A stretch of 64,000 bases of DNA from Casuarius casuarius (lineage: Eukaryota > Chordata > Aves > Casuariiformes > Casuariidae). Location of the stretch: NCBI GenBank assembly GCA_003342895.1, contig PTFA01000198.1, positions 705,905 through 769,904 of the forward strand, given 5' to 3'. A program made the position numbers and the translations under genes. The notes under the pieces are model-generated. The model was not told where the DNA came from and did no database searches. It saw only the letters and a program-made list of their open reading frames with translations. This document shows positions 1-13,721 of the stretch, piece by piece; position 1 is the first letter of the stretch; each line of letters opens with the position of its first letter.

Positions 1-1001
1 ACAGACCTTACTAAGTATTTCAAGAAAATATTGCAGGACCGCATACACTTCCCTTCGTAGAGATTGATTTGTTTTCATTAGGCCCTAGATTTTTTCTCCA
101 GATTTGCTGTATAGACCCTGAAATTCATTAATCACATATTAGCTCTGGGGTACTAACCCCAACTTCACAAGGTACTGGAGGGTGCAGAGTGAGAGAAGGG
201 CTTGGTTTTACCCTTGGAAATAACTTTCAGGCAAAGCGCTCCTTAAAGCAACAGATTTTTTTTGCTATTAAGTTTCCTAGCCCCTTGTTCCTCCCCACTA
301 TTCTTAACAGAAGGCCAGTTCTTGGTCCCCTGAGTTAAACTACACTGCGCCAGAGGAGTTAAGTTTTCTGAATACCAAAATCGAATGATACACAGTAACT
401 TTCTTTGCTAAATAACATGTGCATGGCTATATGTTTCAACCTGTCGTTCATCTGATTTATTAGGCACACGTTATCAGTGTCTAATGAATGTATGAAGATA
501 TTTCTCGTAAAAATGCCAACTATATAATTCAAATATTCAGAAATCAAAATTACTGTGGCTTGCCTTGTGGTTCCTGTCCTAGCAAGCTTACGCCACAGAA
601 ATATGTGGGGAGGGAATGCTGGTTTTGAGTGATCGACAAAGGCTTTCAGTTCCTGTAAATGAGAAGGTAAAATGATTGCCAAAATATGAAAGGAAAAAAA
701 TAAAATATTACTAATATTGATGGTTTTGCTAGAATGATTTTTCTACGGAAGTGAGATGTAGGCACAAAAGAATATTCATTCAAATAACGGACATTCTATA
801 TGAATGCTGTTGGGCAAGTGAAAGCAAATACAGTATGAGTAAAGAAGCAGCTGCTGAGGAGTGAAAGGGCTGACTTCAGAAGCAGAGCATTTCAGTGCAG
901 CTGTAAGCAACATGCACAATGATTTTCAAGGTAAATGAATCCAGCAAATAAGCTTAGATCTGCTGCCAAATTTAACATTTCTGATGGTTTTATAACAAGA
1001 C

Positions 1002-1019
1002 AAAAAAAAAGGGGGGGGG
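1002..1019. repeat. A9-G9 homopolymer junction
   Basis: Nine A are followed directly by nine G. This is low-complexity sequence and is likely to be length-polymorphic or prone to sequencing error. Confidence 0.9.
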
Positions 1020-3364
1020 AAATCTTTTCTGACAATACACAGATCAATGTTATAATTCTTTGTACCTTCTTATGCAACTTTTATTACTTCATTATGACAG
1101 GATGAAATCAATTGCAAAAGTAGATTATTATATTCTGGTAATTTTTGACATGTGATACTCCAGGGTTTTACATTAAGAAAACATGAAAAAGGTAGCTTCT
1201 CCTTAATTTTCTTTTGTTTCAAATGTATACTTTTATCCACTCCATAGTTAGGATGAAAGAATGTCAGTTGGACACAAGTTAAATAAGATACTGCAATATT
1301 ACTGTCAATAGTGTCTAAAAATAGATGTGTATATAAAACATCTCTCATATGTATTGCTGTTAAAATACTAGCTTTTTTTCTTTTGTCTTCTGTAGAATGA
1401 GAAGATACTGTAAAGAGACCAGTACTTCAAGGTCTACTTGAACAAAAGAGTGTTATTTTCTTAAAGCTAAAGTATGATGTGAGGAAATGAAATGCAATAG
1501 ATTACGATGTTTTGTTTACAAGGAATAATTCATATAAAATGAATGGGAAATAAAATAGCATATTTGCAAGTGAAAATATAAACAAATTTTCCCCTTTGAA
1601 AAAAAGTAGATAACTGCAGAACTTGGAAAATATCTAACTGAAATATATCAAATCCTATATAACAAGAATTAGTGTTTTATTTCACCAACTCCTATTGCAA
1701 AGCTGATCCTGACTATTTTTATGAAGATGACCCAAAGTAGCTAGATTTATTTTGTAATTTTATCACAACTCATACTGGTATTGTTATTTTCCAAAAAAAA
1801 CCCCTGTATGATGCGAAATCATTTGTTGATAGTAGTGTAAGGTTGCTAGCTAAGGTTCTCTTAAGTAAGGCTGAAGGTGAATTCAGACTTCAGAGTATCG
1901 AAATGCCATATACCTGCATCCAGATGTTGTTTATGTTCTTGAAAATCCCCTTTCCTTAGTTGTCGATTGTGATATGATTCACATTAAAGAAATTTGTATC
2001 TTTATCTCTCCCTAGTAAGTAGGCTTATAAAAGATATAGTTTGTTGTGATCGCTGATGTCCTATGTTTCTGGGAAATGAAGTAATTTCATGTCTTATGAA
2101 TACTCTATATAAGATATGCAGTGAAAAATATCCTTAAAATATCTGCTGAAAATACTTATGAAGAATTTGAAGACCCATAACTCTATAACTGACTACCACA
2201 AATTATATTAAAGAAGGGGAATGAAAAAAATAATTCTTTTGCTGATGGAAGTTGGCAGCTGTATCACTCATTTTCTTAGTGAAATAGATTCAATGGAATT
2301 AATGTTGGACATAAAACTTCTTTGAGAGGGGAAACTGCTTAAATTACAACCTTATAAATATGATAGGTCTTCCGCAGGAATAAGAATGAAGACTTCTAAT
2401 AAACTTCTAATAAACTATAGACTTAACTGGAAAACTGGTTTAAAAGTGCAGGAGAGAAAGTACATCCATCTCCAAGAACCAAATGTGGGACTCCTGCTGA
2501 GTTGCAAAATTCTGCTCCCCACACAGGTATAAGACGTCTTGTTCGTGCCTGGCCGACCTGCAGTGGAAATGCAGCTGCTGGTTTTGGAAGCCTTTCTGAG
2601 GTCTTCAATGCACAGAATTGCTGACCTGTAGTTTGGGAGGCTTTGGGTTTTTTAGTTTAAGCTGCTGTGATTCTTCCTTTCGATCCAGAGTTTCATCTTC
2701 AGTCCTTTAGGCAATATGGCAGCCACCCCATAAACCTTGATGCAGAATTTCATATACTGTTCCCATGAATAGCAGTTCATCTTTTTCTTCTTCTTCAGTC
2801 TAAACAAGTGTTTCATGTACTTCAAGCAGCTGGTTATGTTTTAAGGGATGCTTCTGAGTAGGTACTAAACAGCTGCATTGCTATTAATGTTGTTATCTCT
2901 TTTAATAGTGAAGGGACTGCTATTTTGTGTTTTGGCCAAATGTCTTATTTACTCTTTGTTTCTTTGCGGAGGAACAACTTTAGTTGTTTGGAAATGGACA
3001 TTCATAGGAAAGGGTGATTTATGCAGATCATACAATTACTACTTGGGTCAGTGATGGTGCTTTCATTGTAGTAATTGTTCTACGGCAACTGCCTGTAGGC
3101 ACGGAGAATCGCGCTGTGTTCATTTAAATAAGACTATTAAAATTTGTATGCGAGAGGGCACGTTTGTTTCTACCCTAGGTTTATTTTTTCCAAGATCTTT
3201 TTTTATATTTTTCAGTTATTATGTTATTCAGTTAAACACACATTTTAGGCATTATGTTATGCATTACAAAATTGTCTTCCTCAAATGCGCCTTTTTCGAG
3301 TTGGTCACTTGGTTCAGCTTGCCATTTTATTCTTTTCAGTTATTCTGCTCTGACTTCAAATGTT

Positions 3365-3375
3365 GGGGGGGGGGG
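3365..3375. repeat. G11 homopolymer
   Basis: A run of eleven G interrupts otherwise AT-rich DNA. No flanking repeat body was recognised. Confidence 0.9.
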
Positions 3376-3781
3376 AAGGATTTAGCCAAATAATAATTTT
3401 TATGCAGGTAATTCGAATGTAACTAAATCAAATAAAGTTGAAGTGCTCTTACAGCTTGCAAAGGCCTATGTCGTTATGTCCAGATCCAGATTCAATTCTC
3501 CAAAATTCAGACTTACTTCGTATTTAATTTCCTAGTTTAGATCTTGGCAGGTCTGGCCAATATAAAATCTTCCTTCTCCAAGTTGACTCCTCATTCTTCC
3601 TGTTGTTCAGTTACTGTGCTACAAAGGTAACATGTTACCTTTTTTTGCTGGAGTACTTTTTAACCTCTGAGATGTGAATTCATTGATAAACTACTAAATA
3701 CAATGGCTAGGTAATGGTTCCCTTCTGCAGGCTACTGTACTTGCCTACCCTTGGGCCTTATCCACATGCAGTACTCTTTTT

Positions 3782-3803
3782 AAAAAAAAAAAAAAAAAAA
3801 AAA
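3782..3803. repeat. A22 homopolymer
   Basis: Twenty-two consecutive A. It could be the tail of a retrotransposed sequence on the plus strand, but I saw no recognisable element body or target-site duplication upstream, so it is called only as simple sequence. Confidence 0.9.
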
Positions 3804-6152
3804 TTCCACAGAAGTTGGTCCTCTAAAGGAGTGAAGTCAATGTGCCTGAAAGTGGAAAAATCTTTGAATTGTTCTGTGGATGCTCTCATACAGAAGTCAA
3901 GTTACCTTAGACTGCTATTGCTTAATCTTCTGAGCAACATGTGGCATCACGTTTTCTTCAGAGGGTTAGATTACAAGCAGCGTGCTAATCTTGGATAGCA
4001 ACTTCTGTACTTGATTTTTAACATGCCTTATTGCACGGTGCCTTCATGGCTTTAGTTGATTTGCTTTGATTTTCAAGAGTGTAGAAAAGTTCTATTTTTT
4101 TTTGTTGGAATTCAATAAATACTTGAACCTGTGATTGCCTTTTTATTTGTAGACTGGGCTAAATATGTGGCAAGTGTCTATACTAGCCTACTAACAAATT
4201 AGTTATCTGAACTAGCCACTGCTTTGTTTAAAAATAGAACTCAGTATGGCCTTAGATGTTTAAAATGGTAATGTCTTGTGTCTTTAGCACTTTAGCTAAA
4301 ATACATTTAGTTTACTCTTTCTTCATAATTCACCAAGTGACTTTGAGCACAAGATACCAAAACGATGTGGTTAGCAAGACAGAGAGGTCTGCAGCTGGCA
4401 AATGGAGGTACACTAAATGTATTCGCCTTGACTTGGGAGTTTGCAGAGACCTCAGCATTTGGCAAATCAGTAGTTCACCCAAAAATCAACATAGGTATGA
4501 CAGCTATGAATAAGAAACCCAAAAGAATTTTTTTCTTTTTTATTCAAAGGTAAAATGCAACCAAAGCTACATTTGCTCTCTTTTCCCTGACAGAGGTACT
4601 ACTTATTATTCTGTGCAGGGCCAAGGTAGGAAGGAGGTGGGTCTCACTGTGCTAGCAGTAGGCTTGAATTTAACCAAATCAAACCAAGGATAAAGGAATC
4701 AATAGTAAGAGACAAGTAAAATAAACAGTGCTGCTCTCTGGATGCCACATTAGTGTCACAGGTTTTCCTTTGTTTTGTGAAAGAAAAGACCTGGTCACGT
4801 TTTAATATCTATTAGCTTGTTGGGTGAGCTTGGGGTTAAATAGCCAAAAAGATAGAAAAACAAAGGCAGCCCAAGATAGGTGCGAGGCATAAGGAGTCAT
4901 TAAAGGTAGGGTACGAAACTGGGTGGGATGAATTTAAGAACCTGGGGTTTGAGAGAAGCTCAGTAGGTTAAAGAAGAGGATAACTAATATCTAGAAAACA
5001 GAAAACAAAAAAATCACCACCAGCAGAAAGCCCTAAACTGCCTACTCTAGCAGTTTTAGGTAGGGTTAATCTGTCCAAATTTAAGTGCTTGAAGTGTAAC
5101 ATTTTACATCTGACAAAGGGACTAGAAAAGTGCTAGTCCTTTTTTATAATAAATGAAAAGGAATAGATGCTTTTAAGGTATGATTCATCATATTACAAAG
5201 GTAGCGTTAGAGATACCACATAAATCCTAGTGTGCCAGTAAATAGTACTGTGTCCTAAATATAAATGTTTGTATATGTTTCTATGTAAGTACATATTTAT
5301 GTGCTTATTTTTCCCACCTCTTACTTTGCTGTGTTTAGGAAAAGTGAAAGATACATGGCTATCTTCTATTTGTTTCCTTAATGTCTTTACTAATCAGAAT
5401 ACTAACATTTTCCTTGGCTTTTTTGATCTCAGCAGCTATATCTGTATGTAGATCTGTGTTTTATAGCCAGCATTGTGGCTATACTCGGAAAAAAATTAGT
5501 TAAAAATAACCCAGACTGAACTGTTGATGTTTTCACTGAATTGTTTGAGACTCCATGTATCCTTGGTTGCTGATTATGAATGCTCTTGATTATATTGCTG
5601 AAATTGTCTGATTCTTGCCATTCTTCTGAGTTGTATTTGGTTACATGAATTACAGCTGCCAAATCATGGGTGGATCAACAAGACACATTCTGAGAAAATG
5701 CATAGAAATAGGTTGTTTTCAAGTTTGTGGAGAATAGGGATAGAAATGCCAATTAATGCTGTATTTTTGCCTGTTCTGCCATAGTGAATAGTTATCCCCA
5801 GCCCTAAATATCCTTTCCTATTAGAATAAGTCTAGCTTTCCAGGAATGAGAGTAATTTCTGAATAACAATATAAGCAAGCAGTGAGATTCTTTTGTTCCA
5901 GAGTTTCAGGACTATGTTCTCTCTCCCTGACAGCATCCACTTTTAATTACACAGCTATCCATTTGCTGTTGTGTTCCTGATACTGAACACGGCATGAGAC
6001 GCTTGCATTTTCGTTGCTGACTTCATAGAAGTGAAGTCTACACTGTTATCTTGACAGGTGTCATAGAACTTTGCTGTGACAGAATAAAAAGGTAGCGCTG
6101 GAAAACAAAAAATATGCAATACATGAATAGGATCCAGGCTCGTTGTGAGGGG

Positions 6153-6165
6153 AAAAAAAAAAAAA
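6153..6165. repeat. A13 homopolymer
   Basis: Thirteen consecutive A followed by a short A/C-rich stretch; simple sequence. Confidence 0.85.
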
Positions 6166-7066
6166 CCCAAAACAACAACCCAAACTATGTTCGAGACCAG
6201 TGGAAAAGAGATGAAATCACTGAAGGAGACAAAATGATCTGGCTTTGAGGAAGGATACTCTGCCAGCTATATGGTGCAGAAGAGATTGAATTGAGGTTTG
6301 TCTGCCAAAGGAGCAGGAAAGAAATGAAGGGAAACTTCATGCGTAGATAGAATCCAGCGAAACTGCAAATGAATGAGAACGTGTGGTGGAGCACCGTCCG
6401 CTCATCTGGAAATGCTTTCTGTGGGTCCTGTAAAATGGATGCACCTGAGAGATCATTTACCTGAACAACAGCAAAGAAACCCTAATTGAACTTCCAGGCT
6501 GTTTCTTGACTATGCAAAGCAGTGGTGCTCATCCTAAAATTTTTACTTTTTATGTGTTTACCCTTTCATCCTTTCCTTTGCTGGTGCTGACTGGTAAATA
6601 GATTACTTTAGCTGCAGTTACCCCTGTAATGGAAATCATGACAATACAACTAAGTGCAGTTTTGTTTTTTGAGCTTGGGGTTTTTTTTGGTATTTTCTTT
6701 CTTTCTTGGTAAATTTGTCCAAAGATTTGGGTCTTCCCAGTTACAACTTAAAGCAAAAGCAACCAATTGGATTATAACTAATGGAATTATCTTGAAACAA
6801 ATCCACATGTAGCTTATTTTGATTTATGTAGATCAATTTATCAAAAATTTAAGCAATCAATTTTACATCAGAAGAAAAGTTTTATTCTGAAGTATAAGTA
6901 TCCATATACCAACATGCATTGAAAGCTAACTTAGAATTGGTCTAGATATCATGTATGTAAATGTCTATTTTGATTAATTTCTTGTTATCTCTAAATTAAA
7001 AAAAAAAAACTATTTTGTTTATAGTTCGTAGTGCAGTGAAAAACTATTTTCCAAACATGACAATAT

Positions 7067-7149
7067 TTCTTGTTTCATGCCTGGGTCTAGAATATTATTG
7101 TTGTTAAAATAGCAAGTGGGGAAATGAAAATATGTTCATGAAACAAGAA
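7067..7149. repeat. 13-bp perfect inverted repeat with 57-nt spacer
   Basis: The left arm TTCTTGTTTCATG (7067-7079) is the exact reverse complement of the right arm CATGAAACAAGAA (7137-7149). The 57-nt spacer is AT-rich. The arms could pair in RNA or extruded DNA, could be the eroded ends of a small non-autonomous DNA transposon, or could be chance. No duplicated target site is evident. Confidence 0.6.
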
Positions 7150-8844
7150 CCATTTACATACCACACACTTAAAGCCTATATCAATTTGCACAGCCCCCTT
7201 TCACTGAGCCCAGCCTTGTTCACATGTGCTGCATCTGGTGTCAGTTGATACATTATATATAAATATGTTGTATTTTTCAACTCTATGCCAGACACCTAGA
7301 AGTTTTAGTAATTTTAATTTTATTGCAAGAGCATTGTGCCTGGGCTCTGTATTCACTTTGTGCATTGCTTTCCCAGCGAGACTCTGCTTCAAAATCGTTA
7401 AAGACTCAATGAGTCTTACAGGTACCATAATCTGACTAGGTTCTCATCTTTCTTCCCATAGGTGGTGGCCTCTGCAGAGTATGTAAACAGAAATGCAACA
7501 GAGTGCTAGCTACGAGTAATAATGAAATAAATTATTTAAACACTGCCAGGAGTTTGGGTAAAGCAGACCACGGTCTGGTGCTGATGTCCTTTCTGGGTTC
7601 TGTAAAAGGAAAACCTCACAGCATTTAGAATAAGAAAACTCTTCCCTCGTTCCCCTTTTAATAACTAATAATTTCTATGTTTTATTGTAGTTTTGTTTTT
7701 TTTTTTTATTTTGTGGGCACCGAACAGGTCTGAGGAATCCCACCATTATGGTCGGTTCAGTCAGTTGTGTGTAACATAAAAATATGTAACTGCCTCAGAA
7801 AAGGCTCATATTAATATTATTCTAATACCTGCTTCTTAAATGTAATTTCTCACCCATAAGTATTGGAGGAGCTGTTCGGTTTCATCCATTATCTGTGAAA
7901 CCTTGATAGATGTCACCTGAAGTTTTTAGAAATGCCTGTTGACATCCCTGATTTATTGAAGAAATGGAAAGCTGTTTGCATTTTAGGCCATCTCTCTGTT
8001 CTCTTTGGCTGCTGATTTCTGAATAATCTTTCCCCTGGTTCAAGGAGGGACTGATCTCGTCCCCAAATCTGACACAATTCTGGCAATAGTTGAGGTGATT
8101 AGTACTAGCCCTCAGTTTTACCCTTCAGAATAAAATGTGGCAAGTGAATAAAGCCTGATGGTATGGCTGTGCAGTTTCATTTAACAGCTTATTGCAGGCA
8201 GGCCAAGTTGGATTGCCAAATATATCAAATCACTTTTATAGATCTAAGCTGTCTACCTCCTGATTTTCTAAATCGTAAATGATATAACAGATATTGCTAT
8301 AGTTTTCCCATGCATTATAAAAGGAAAGTGTTTTAAATAAGGAGCAGAGCAAGTTGATTTGTTTGGTTAAGTCTACAGGTATAGGTTGTATGTGCTCCAG
8401 ATGTTTGCTCACGTTCCCAGAGTCCTAGGGCCCTTTATTTCTCCCGCATCCAGTTTGAATACTGCAAACTAGTCCAGTCAGTAGGCGTTTGCTGTCAGTG
8501 AGTTACTAAAAGGGTTCATCTGTTATATTTATGTACTTTTCATCCAAGAATGAATAGTTCTTGCTGCACTGTTTCCAATTCCCTATGTGAGGAAATATGC
8601 CAGAGTACAAGCCGCTTGCTTTGTTTGCAGCTACTTTGTTGGTTCTGATTCTTAGCACATGCGATGAAAGGAGTGGTGAATAGTAGAAATAAATGCCAAA
8701 TCGTATCTACTCCTCTCTTCTTGGTGTTGAGATTCTATCTAGATTTTATCATAGCTATGATCTATGTATCTATGATAATATTATGTAGGTATCTCTCCCT
8801 CATCAGCCTAGTAGATATGATCTTTAATATACTTAGCACACATG

Positions 8845-9000
8845 GCCGGGGAAGTAAGGAAGTGCTGTTATCCCTATTTGAAAGATGAGGAAATGAAGCA
8901 TAGAAAGGCAAAGTGATTTGTGCAAGATCACACACGAAGTTCATGGTGGAACAGGGATTGAACACAAATCCTTTGGGCTCATACCCTTAACTAATCCAGT
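8845..9000 (-). mobile_element. Ancient MIR/CORE-SINE fragment
   Basis: Read on the plus strand, this is the reverse complement of the MIR SINE consensus as I know it. In order it has a TTATCCC block, GATGAGGAAATGAAG, AAGTGATTTG, CAAGATCACAC, CAGGGATTGAACAC and finally CCCTTAACTAATCC, which corresponds to the end of the tRNA-derived head. The conserved core and most of the head are present; the LINE-like tail is missing or unrecognisable. MIR-type CORE-SINEs were active early in amniote history, so this is a fossil insertion. It lies in non-coding DNA and has no coding capacity. Confidence 0.85.
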
Positions 9001-12000
9001 TTAATTCTGCTTTGGATGGTTCTCAAGCTCCAAAGCCCCAAAACGCTGTCCAGCTCCTATTGATGGCAGTAGTGGTTTTATCATCAATTTCTGTGAGGGT
9101 GTGGTGGGGTCACGAAAACTTTGAAAGCATGCTTGTGGCGCAAGCCAGTTTTATGACTAATCATGGGTTTCTGGGTTTTGTTTGGGAGAGTTTGCTTTAA
9201 TGTCTGGTTTTAGCTGTTGGGGAAAAAATGGTCTTAATTTAGAGAAAAGTTTTATTGAAATAGAAATTTTTGAGGACAGGACCAGTTTCCAAAGAGTTTG
9301 TACTTGTGGGAATCCTTGGGAACAGTAGCTTCTTACTTGAGTTCTTTCACTTCTTGAGTGCAGACTATTCAAAATTCAAGAAAAAGACCTTTGTTAAACT
9401 GGTGATTTTTATTTGGTAGTAGATGACCGAATGACAAGTCTGAATGACTGCTTTTTAGTTGATCTCTCATTCCCTTACAAATTATATGTTCTCAGTTAAA
9501 TTTATTGCATGCAGAATCTCTTATAAATGGAATCTGATAATTGACTGCACTTATGTATTTAGAAGACAAAAACAAAGACTTATATAGGCATGAGGTGCTG
9601 CCCAGAAAGATAGGTTCACTAACTCTGTGTCATTCCTGCAATGAGCAAAGTCAAAGTAGTGGTTCTGTTGATTTCAGTGAACATAGGTAAATGTATACGT
9701 CCTTATTTTCACAGTTGTTTCAAGTGAGTGTGAAGGATGATCATGTTGTCTGTGGAAAAGTATGTTGGCACTCGTTCAGGTTGGATGGGTCAGTATTGCT
9801 TAGTGTGCCTTAGAGGCTTTCTGCTGCTTTTCCATTTCTACCAAGCTGCAGAGGCAGCTTGAACTCTGCACTGGTCTAGAGAAAACAAACCAGTTTTGGC
9901 CATGGCCCTTTTCCAGGTTTGTATCCTGGAATACCGGTTGCCCTGAAGCGGAAGTGTTTGCTGAGAAGCCAACTAGATTTCTTCTAGGTGAGAGCAACTC
10001 TTCACGTCTTTTCTCCTGAATTAGGCAAAAGCTCTCACACTGCCCTTGAATGTCCCACATGTCACTTACCAAAAATTTAACGTGGCTTTGCTGCATGTCA
10101 GAGTCTGAACTCTGAATGGTCACAGCCAGAGCGTAGTGCCTTATAGCTTGAATAAGCACTGGGAAAACTCCTACGCTCTGGTACCTACCTCCCAGCCTCT
10201 ACAGTCACAAGGAGAATAAACAGCATTGCCTCGTTTCCCCGTCACCTAGGTTGAATGGGTAGCGTTCTGCTATGCTGAAAGGAAAATTCCCGATAGGTGC
10301 TTTCTGGATAGCTGATAGGCAGCTTCTGGATATCCATCTAGATAGCAATGTGCCACTGCTCTCTGCCTTGAGACTTGACTAGTGCCGGGTTTACTGTTTT
10401 GAAGCTGAGGGATGACATATTTCATTGCACAGAGTGAGCATCTGACTGTGGAGTAAGTGATGGGCTATTAGTCACTATGCAGGTGACTGTATAATATATG
10501 GAGACACTGATAGTGGTGCTAACAGGCCTGCTCTTCTTTTGGACTTACTGTTCCATCAATGATTTGATGTCTATCATTTGGATTTATTATNTATGTCACG
10601 TATCATGGAAAGTGCTTTTGTTTTCATTTGAATCTGTAGGTTTCAGATGTCTAAAGGGTGAGGGATTCTTTCCAGATGTCAGAGGTTATTTGATATATCA
10701 ACTCATGCTGCAGAGTTAGCGTTTGAATCCATGATGCCTTGTACTCTAATGGAGAATGCTTTGTAGTGCTTAAAATGTGCTTTACCTCCATGAGAAGATC
10801 AATGCAGCCTCTAACAGATGCTAGAAAGATGCTACAAATATACGTACTTGCACTGGTACACTCAGCTATGTTATTTTATGCTAACTAAGTTAGAAGACTA
10901 TATTTTTTTCCAGCATAGTTAAAAGAGTATAAGTTAATCTCATCTTTCTCTGTTAACTATGTAACTGTCCTAGAGGTAAGTCTTCTAGCGTACATTGGGT
11001 GCTTAAATATATGCCGTATAGAAGGCACTTCTAACTATGTTCCCCTCTTTTCTAGGTAGTATTTTAGTGTAGGTAGATGCAGGACCTGGCGCTACAGAAC
11101 TGAGTGTTTTCTTCATGGTACTTCAATATATTTAAGGATATCAGCACCATAGTAGAGGGTGGTGTTTTGTATCGTGGTATTAATTTTGACACTTTCCTAC
11201 ACTTGAATAACAGAGAAATGTGTTCAGAGGCAGATGCTTCTTTAAGTTGCTATATAAATAACATAACAGGCTGAATGTTGTGGCATGTGTGTGTTAATAT
11301 AGTATCTGAGTTGCTCAAATATTGGGTCATTCTTTTTAGTAATGTATCAAATCTCAGTTGGCTAATGTGTTACTTCAGGCCTGATCAAGACTGACACTGA
11401 TGGTTTTTGCAGAGAATGAACACAAAAGAAGGTAAGAGTGGAGGTGCTAATTTATTAACATGAAGCAATAGCTAACTCAGCTGATGTTCACTTTAATTCA
11501 AACCTCTGTGAACAAGGTGTACCACTACTTCTGATGTATAAGATGCTGACTGGTTGTCAGAATTGCCATGTCTTACTGGAGGACCCCAGTTCTGCTTTTC
11601 TAGACTCAGTTAGCCCTGGATTAAATGTTTTATGTCAATAGTTTGGATGGGTATCATTTATTGAAATGATCTTTGTTGCTTAGTAGCAGCATGATTTATG
11701 GGCTATATTAGAAAATTATAGTTAGTATGAGTTTAGCATAATCTTTTCTGGGGTTAGAAACATTAAGTTCAATCTGGGAACATAAATTAGCATGGGAAGG
11801 TTCACATGGGGGTCAGTTCAGTTGTCAGATAATGCCTAACCAAGTCAAATTAACTTCTGATAACTTGTAGAAGATCCAGTTGCCATTCAGCAGGGATTAT
11901 GCAATATTCCGTAAACTGAAGGATCTTCAGAGCTCAGATGTCAAACCTAGAAAGCACTTGTATGACGCAAAAAGCAATAGAAACAGGAAACTAGAAATCA

Positions 12001-13708
12001 GAGCTCAAATTCATTTTGTCATTATTTGAGTATTTCACTGCAAAGGAATTTCTATTAACAACTCTTGCTGCTATTTGGTAACTGAGCTTGAATTTGAGAA
12101 TAAAACACTGAGACAAAATTTTGAGGAAATTATCCAAGTTGATTAGCTTGATATTATTTGTAACTACCTTTTCTATGCTACCTGTACCCATATTAGTTTT
12201 TACTCTTTTATAGCTAGAAATCCTGGGTTGTCTTGGAAAAAAAAACGTTTCTCATGAGATTTGTGGAAAAAAAGTTGGTAGAATGAATTTTGCTAACTTG
12301 GCTAAACTGTGGGAAAGGAGACAAAATATTTTGAATTTAGCAGAGGAAACCCCACCTTCGACCTTTTGGGATTGATAATTTCTCTAAAGAGAAATACAGG
12401 CATTCACATAAATTGTGAATTCCTTTAAATGTAGACAATTCTAATGCAAGTTTTGGGTGTGAGTTGAGTGCTGTAATAATAGTTGTAAATCCTATGGATT
12501 CTCAATGAGGATGAAATGCTCTGGAAGTGCTTTCTTTTTATCTGCTATGCATTTTTAATTGTCATGACTTATAATCATCTGGGTTGTTTCCCCATCCTGC
12601 CCCCACCGCTCCCCCTCCTGCCTCCCCCACCAAATCACTTTGGCAGTGAATGGTTCAAGCAGGACACATGTAAAACTTGAAGATTTGGGAAAAATGAGGC
12701 AGATGGGTTTACGTGTACACTCTGGGTCCGCAAAGATGAACTCAGGGAAGGGAGTTTCAAATAGTATGACAGCTCTCAAAGTTTTTAGTTTTCTTCTTTG
12801 TAAGTAGATGCTTTGTTCAGTTTGGAGGCAACTTCATTTGGTGAAATGACTCAAATCTGAAAAACTGTAACCATCCCACTATGTAAAAATGGCATCATTG
12901 CTACAATGTTGTTGAGGGTCGTGTGCGTCTCATTGAGAAGAAAGATCAGTCACGATGCTGCAGTCAGCCTTAACTAAGGCTTTTACCTCTCTTTGCAGTA
13001 TTAATGTGTTTTTGTTTTCTCACGTTTCACCCATGGCAGGGAGGAAGAGAAAAAAAAAATTGAGTAATAGAGTGCTGTCTAAAGCAGCTACTAAATCAGT
13101 TTCTTACCAACTAAAGATTTTTGTGGGATTCTGACTATATCTGTCTTTGTTCCTGGATAACAATGACAGTACAAACCCAGTCTGATACCCATGAAAATCA
13201 AAAAGATGTTCATGAGTCACTGCAGTTGACTCAGGGTCAGGATTGGGTTTCAATCAAAAAAAGAAACCATGTTCAAATAAGATCAAGAATAGTCAGGCAT
13301 TTTAACTACATCATTTTGCTTGTATAAGCTTTCAAAGGACACTTTCTTTTCTGGGGGGTGGTTAGCCTTTTCTTAACAGAGAAGAAATATTTTGTCGAAC
13401 AGTGTTCTCTGAAAGACAGAATTGCTCCATCTTGGGAAATGTGGAGAACATTTAGAGTTTACATACTGCAAACAGTAGCTCATCTCTTCTCTTAAAATTA
13501 ACATGTGGTTTACTAATTATTGGTGCTCAGTTATTTTGGACACTTTAGTTCTTTATAGGTTTTGAGAATATTTTTGCTAGCTAAGATGAGCACAGCATGA
13601 GATAAGTGCATAAGATGATTTTAAAATGTCTCAGTGTTTACTTCATGCCAACCCACATTTGCTCTATTGATGTGCAGGAACATGTCAGAGCAAAGTTGCT
13701 TTTTCCTA

Positions 13709-13721
13709 TTTTTTTTTTTTT
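13709..13721. repeat. T13 homopolymer
   Basis: A run of about thirteen T just after a short T/C tract; simple sequence. Confidence 0.85.

Larger units (their letters stand above)
1..8844. other. AT-rich non-coding block, no gene recognised
   Basis: No exon, RNA gene or interspersed repeat is recognisable here. Open frames are all about 120 codons or less, lie on both strands, and look like chance frames in AT-rich DNA. What can be seen is simple sequence (homopolymers, annotated separately) and one perfect 13-bp inverted repeat at 7067-7149. A degenerate remnant of an old transposon could be hidden, and only a repeat-library search would show it. Confidence 0.7.

Noticed and set aside
3782..3803. 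Long poly-A as evidence of a processed pseudogene
   Set aside because: No recognisable cDNA body, no upstream open frame with homology and no target-site duplication was seen.
13185..13260. Possible repeat relic with GACTCAGGGTCAGGATTGG
   Set aside because: Only the last words fit the sauropsid repeat text; the preceding part does not align convincingly.
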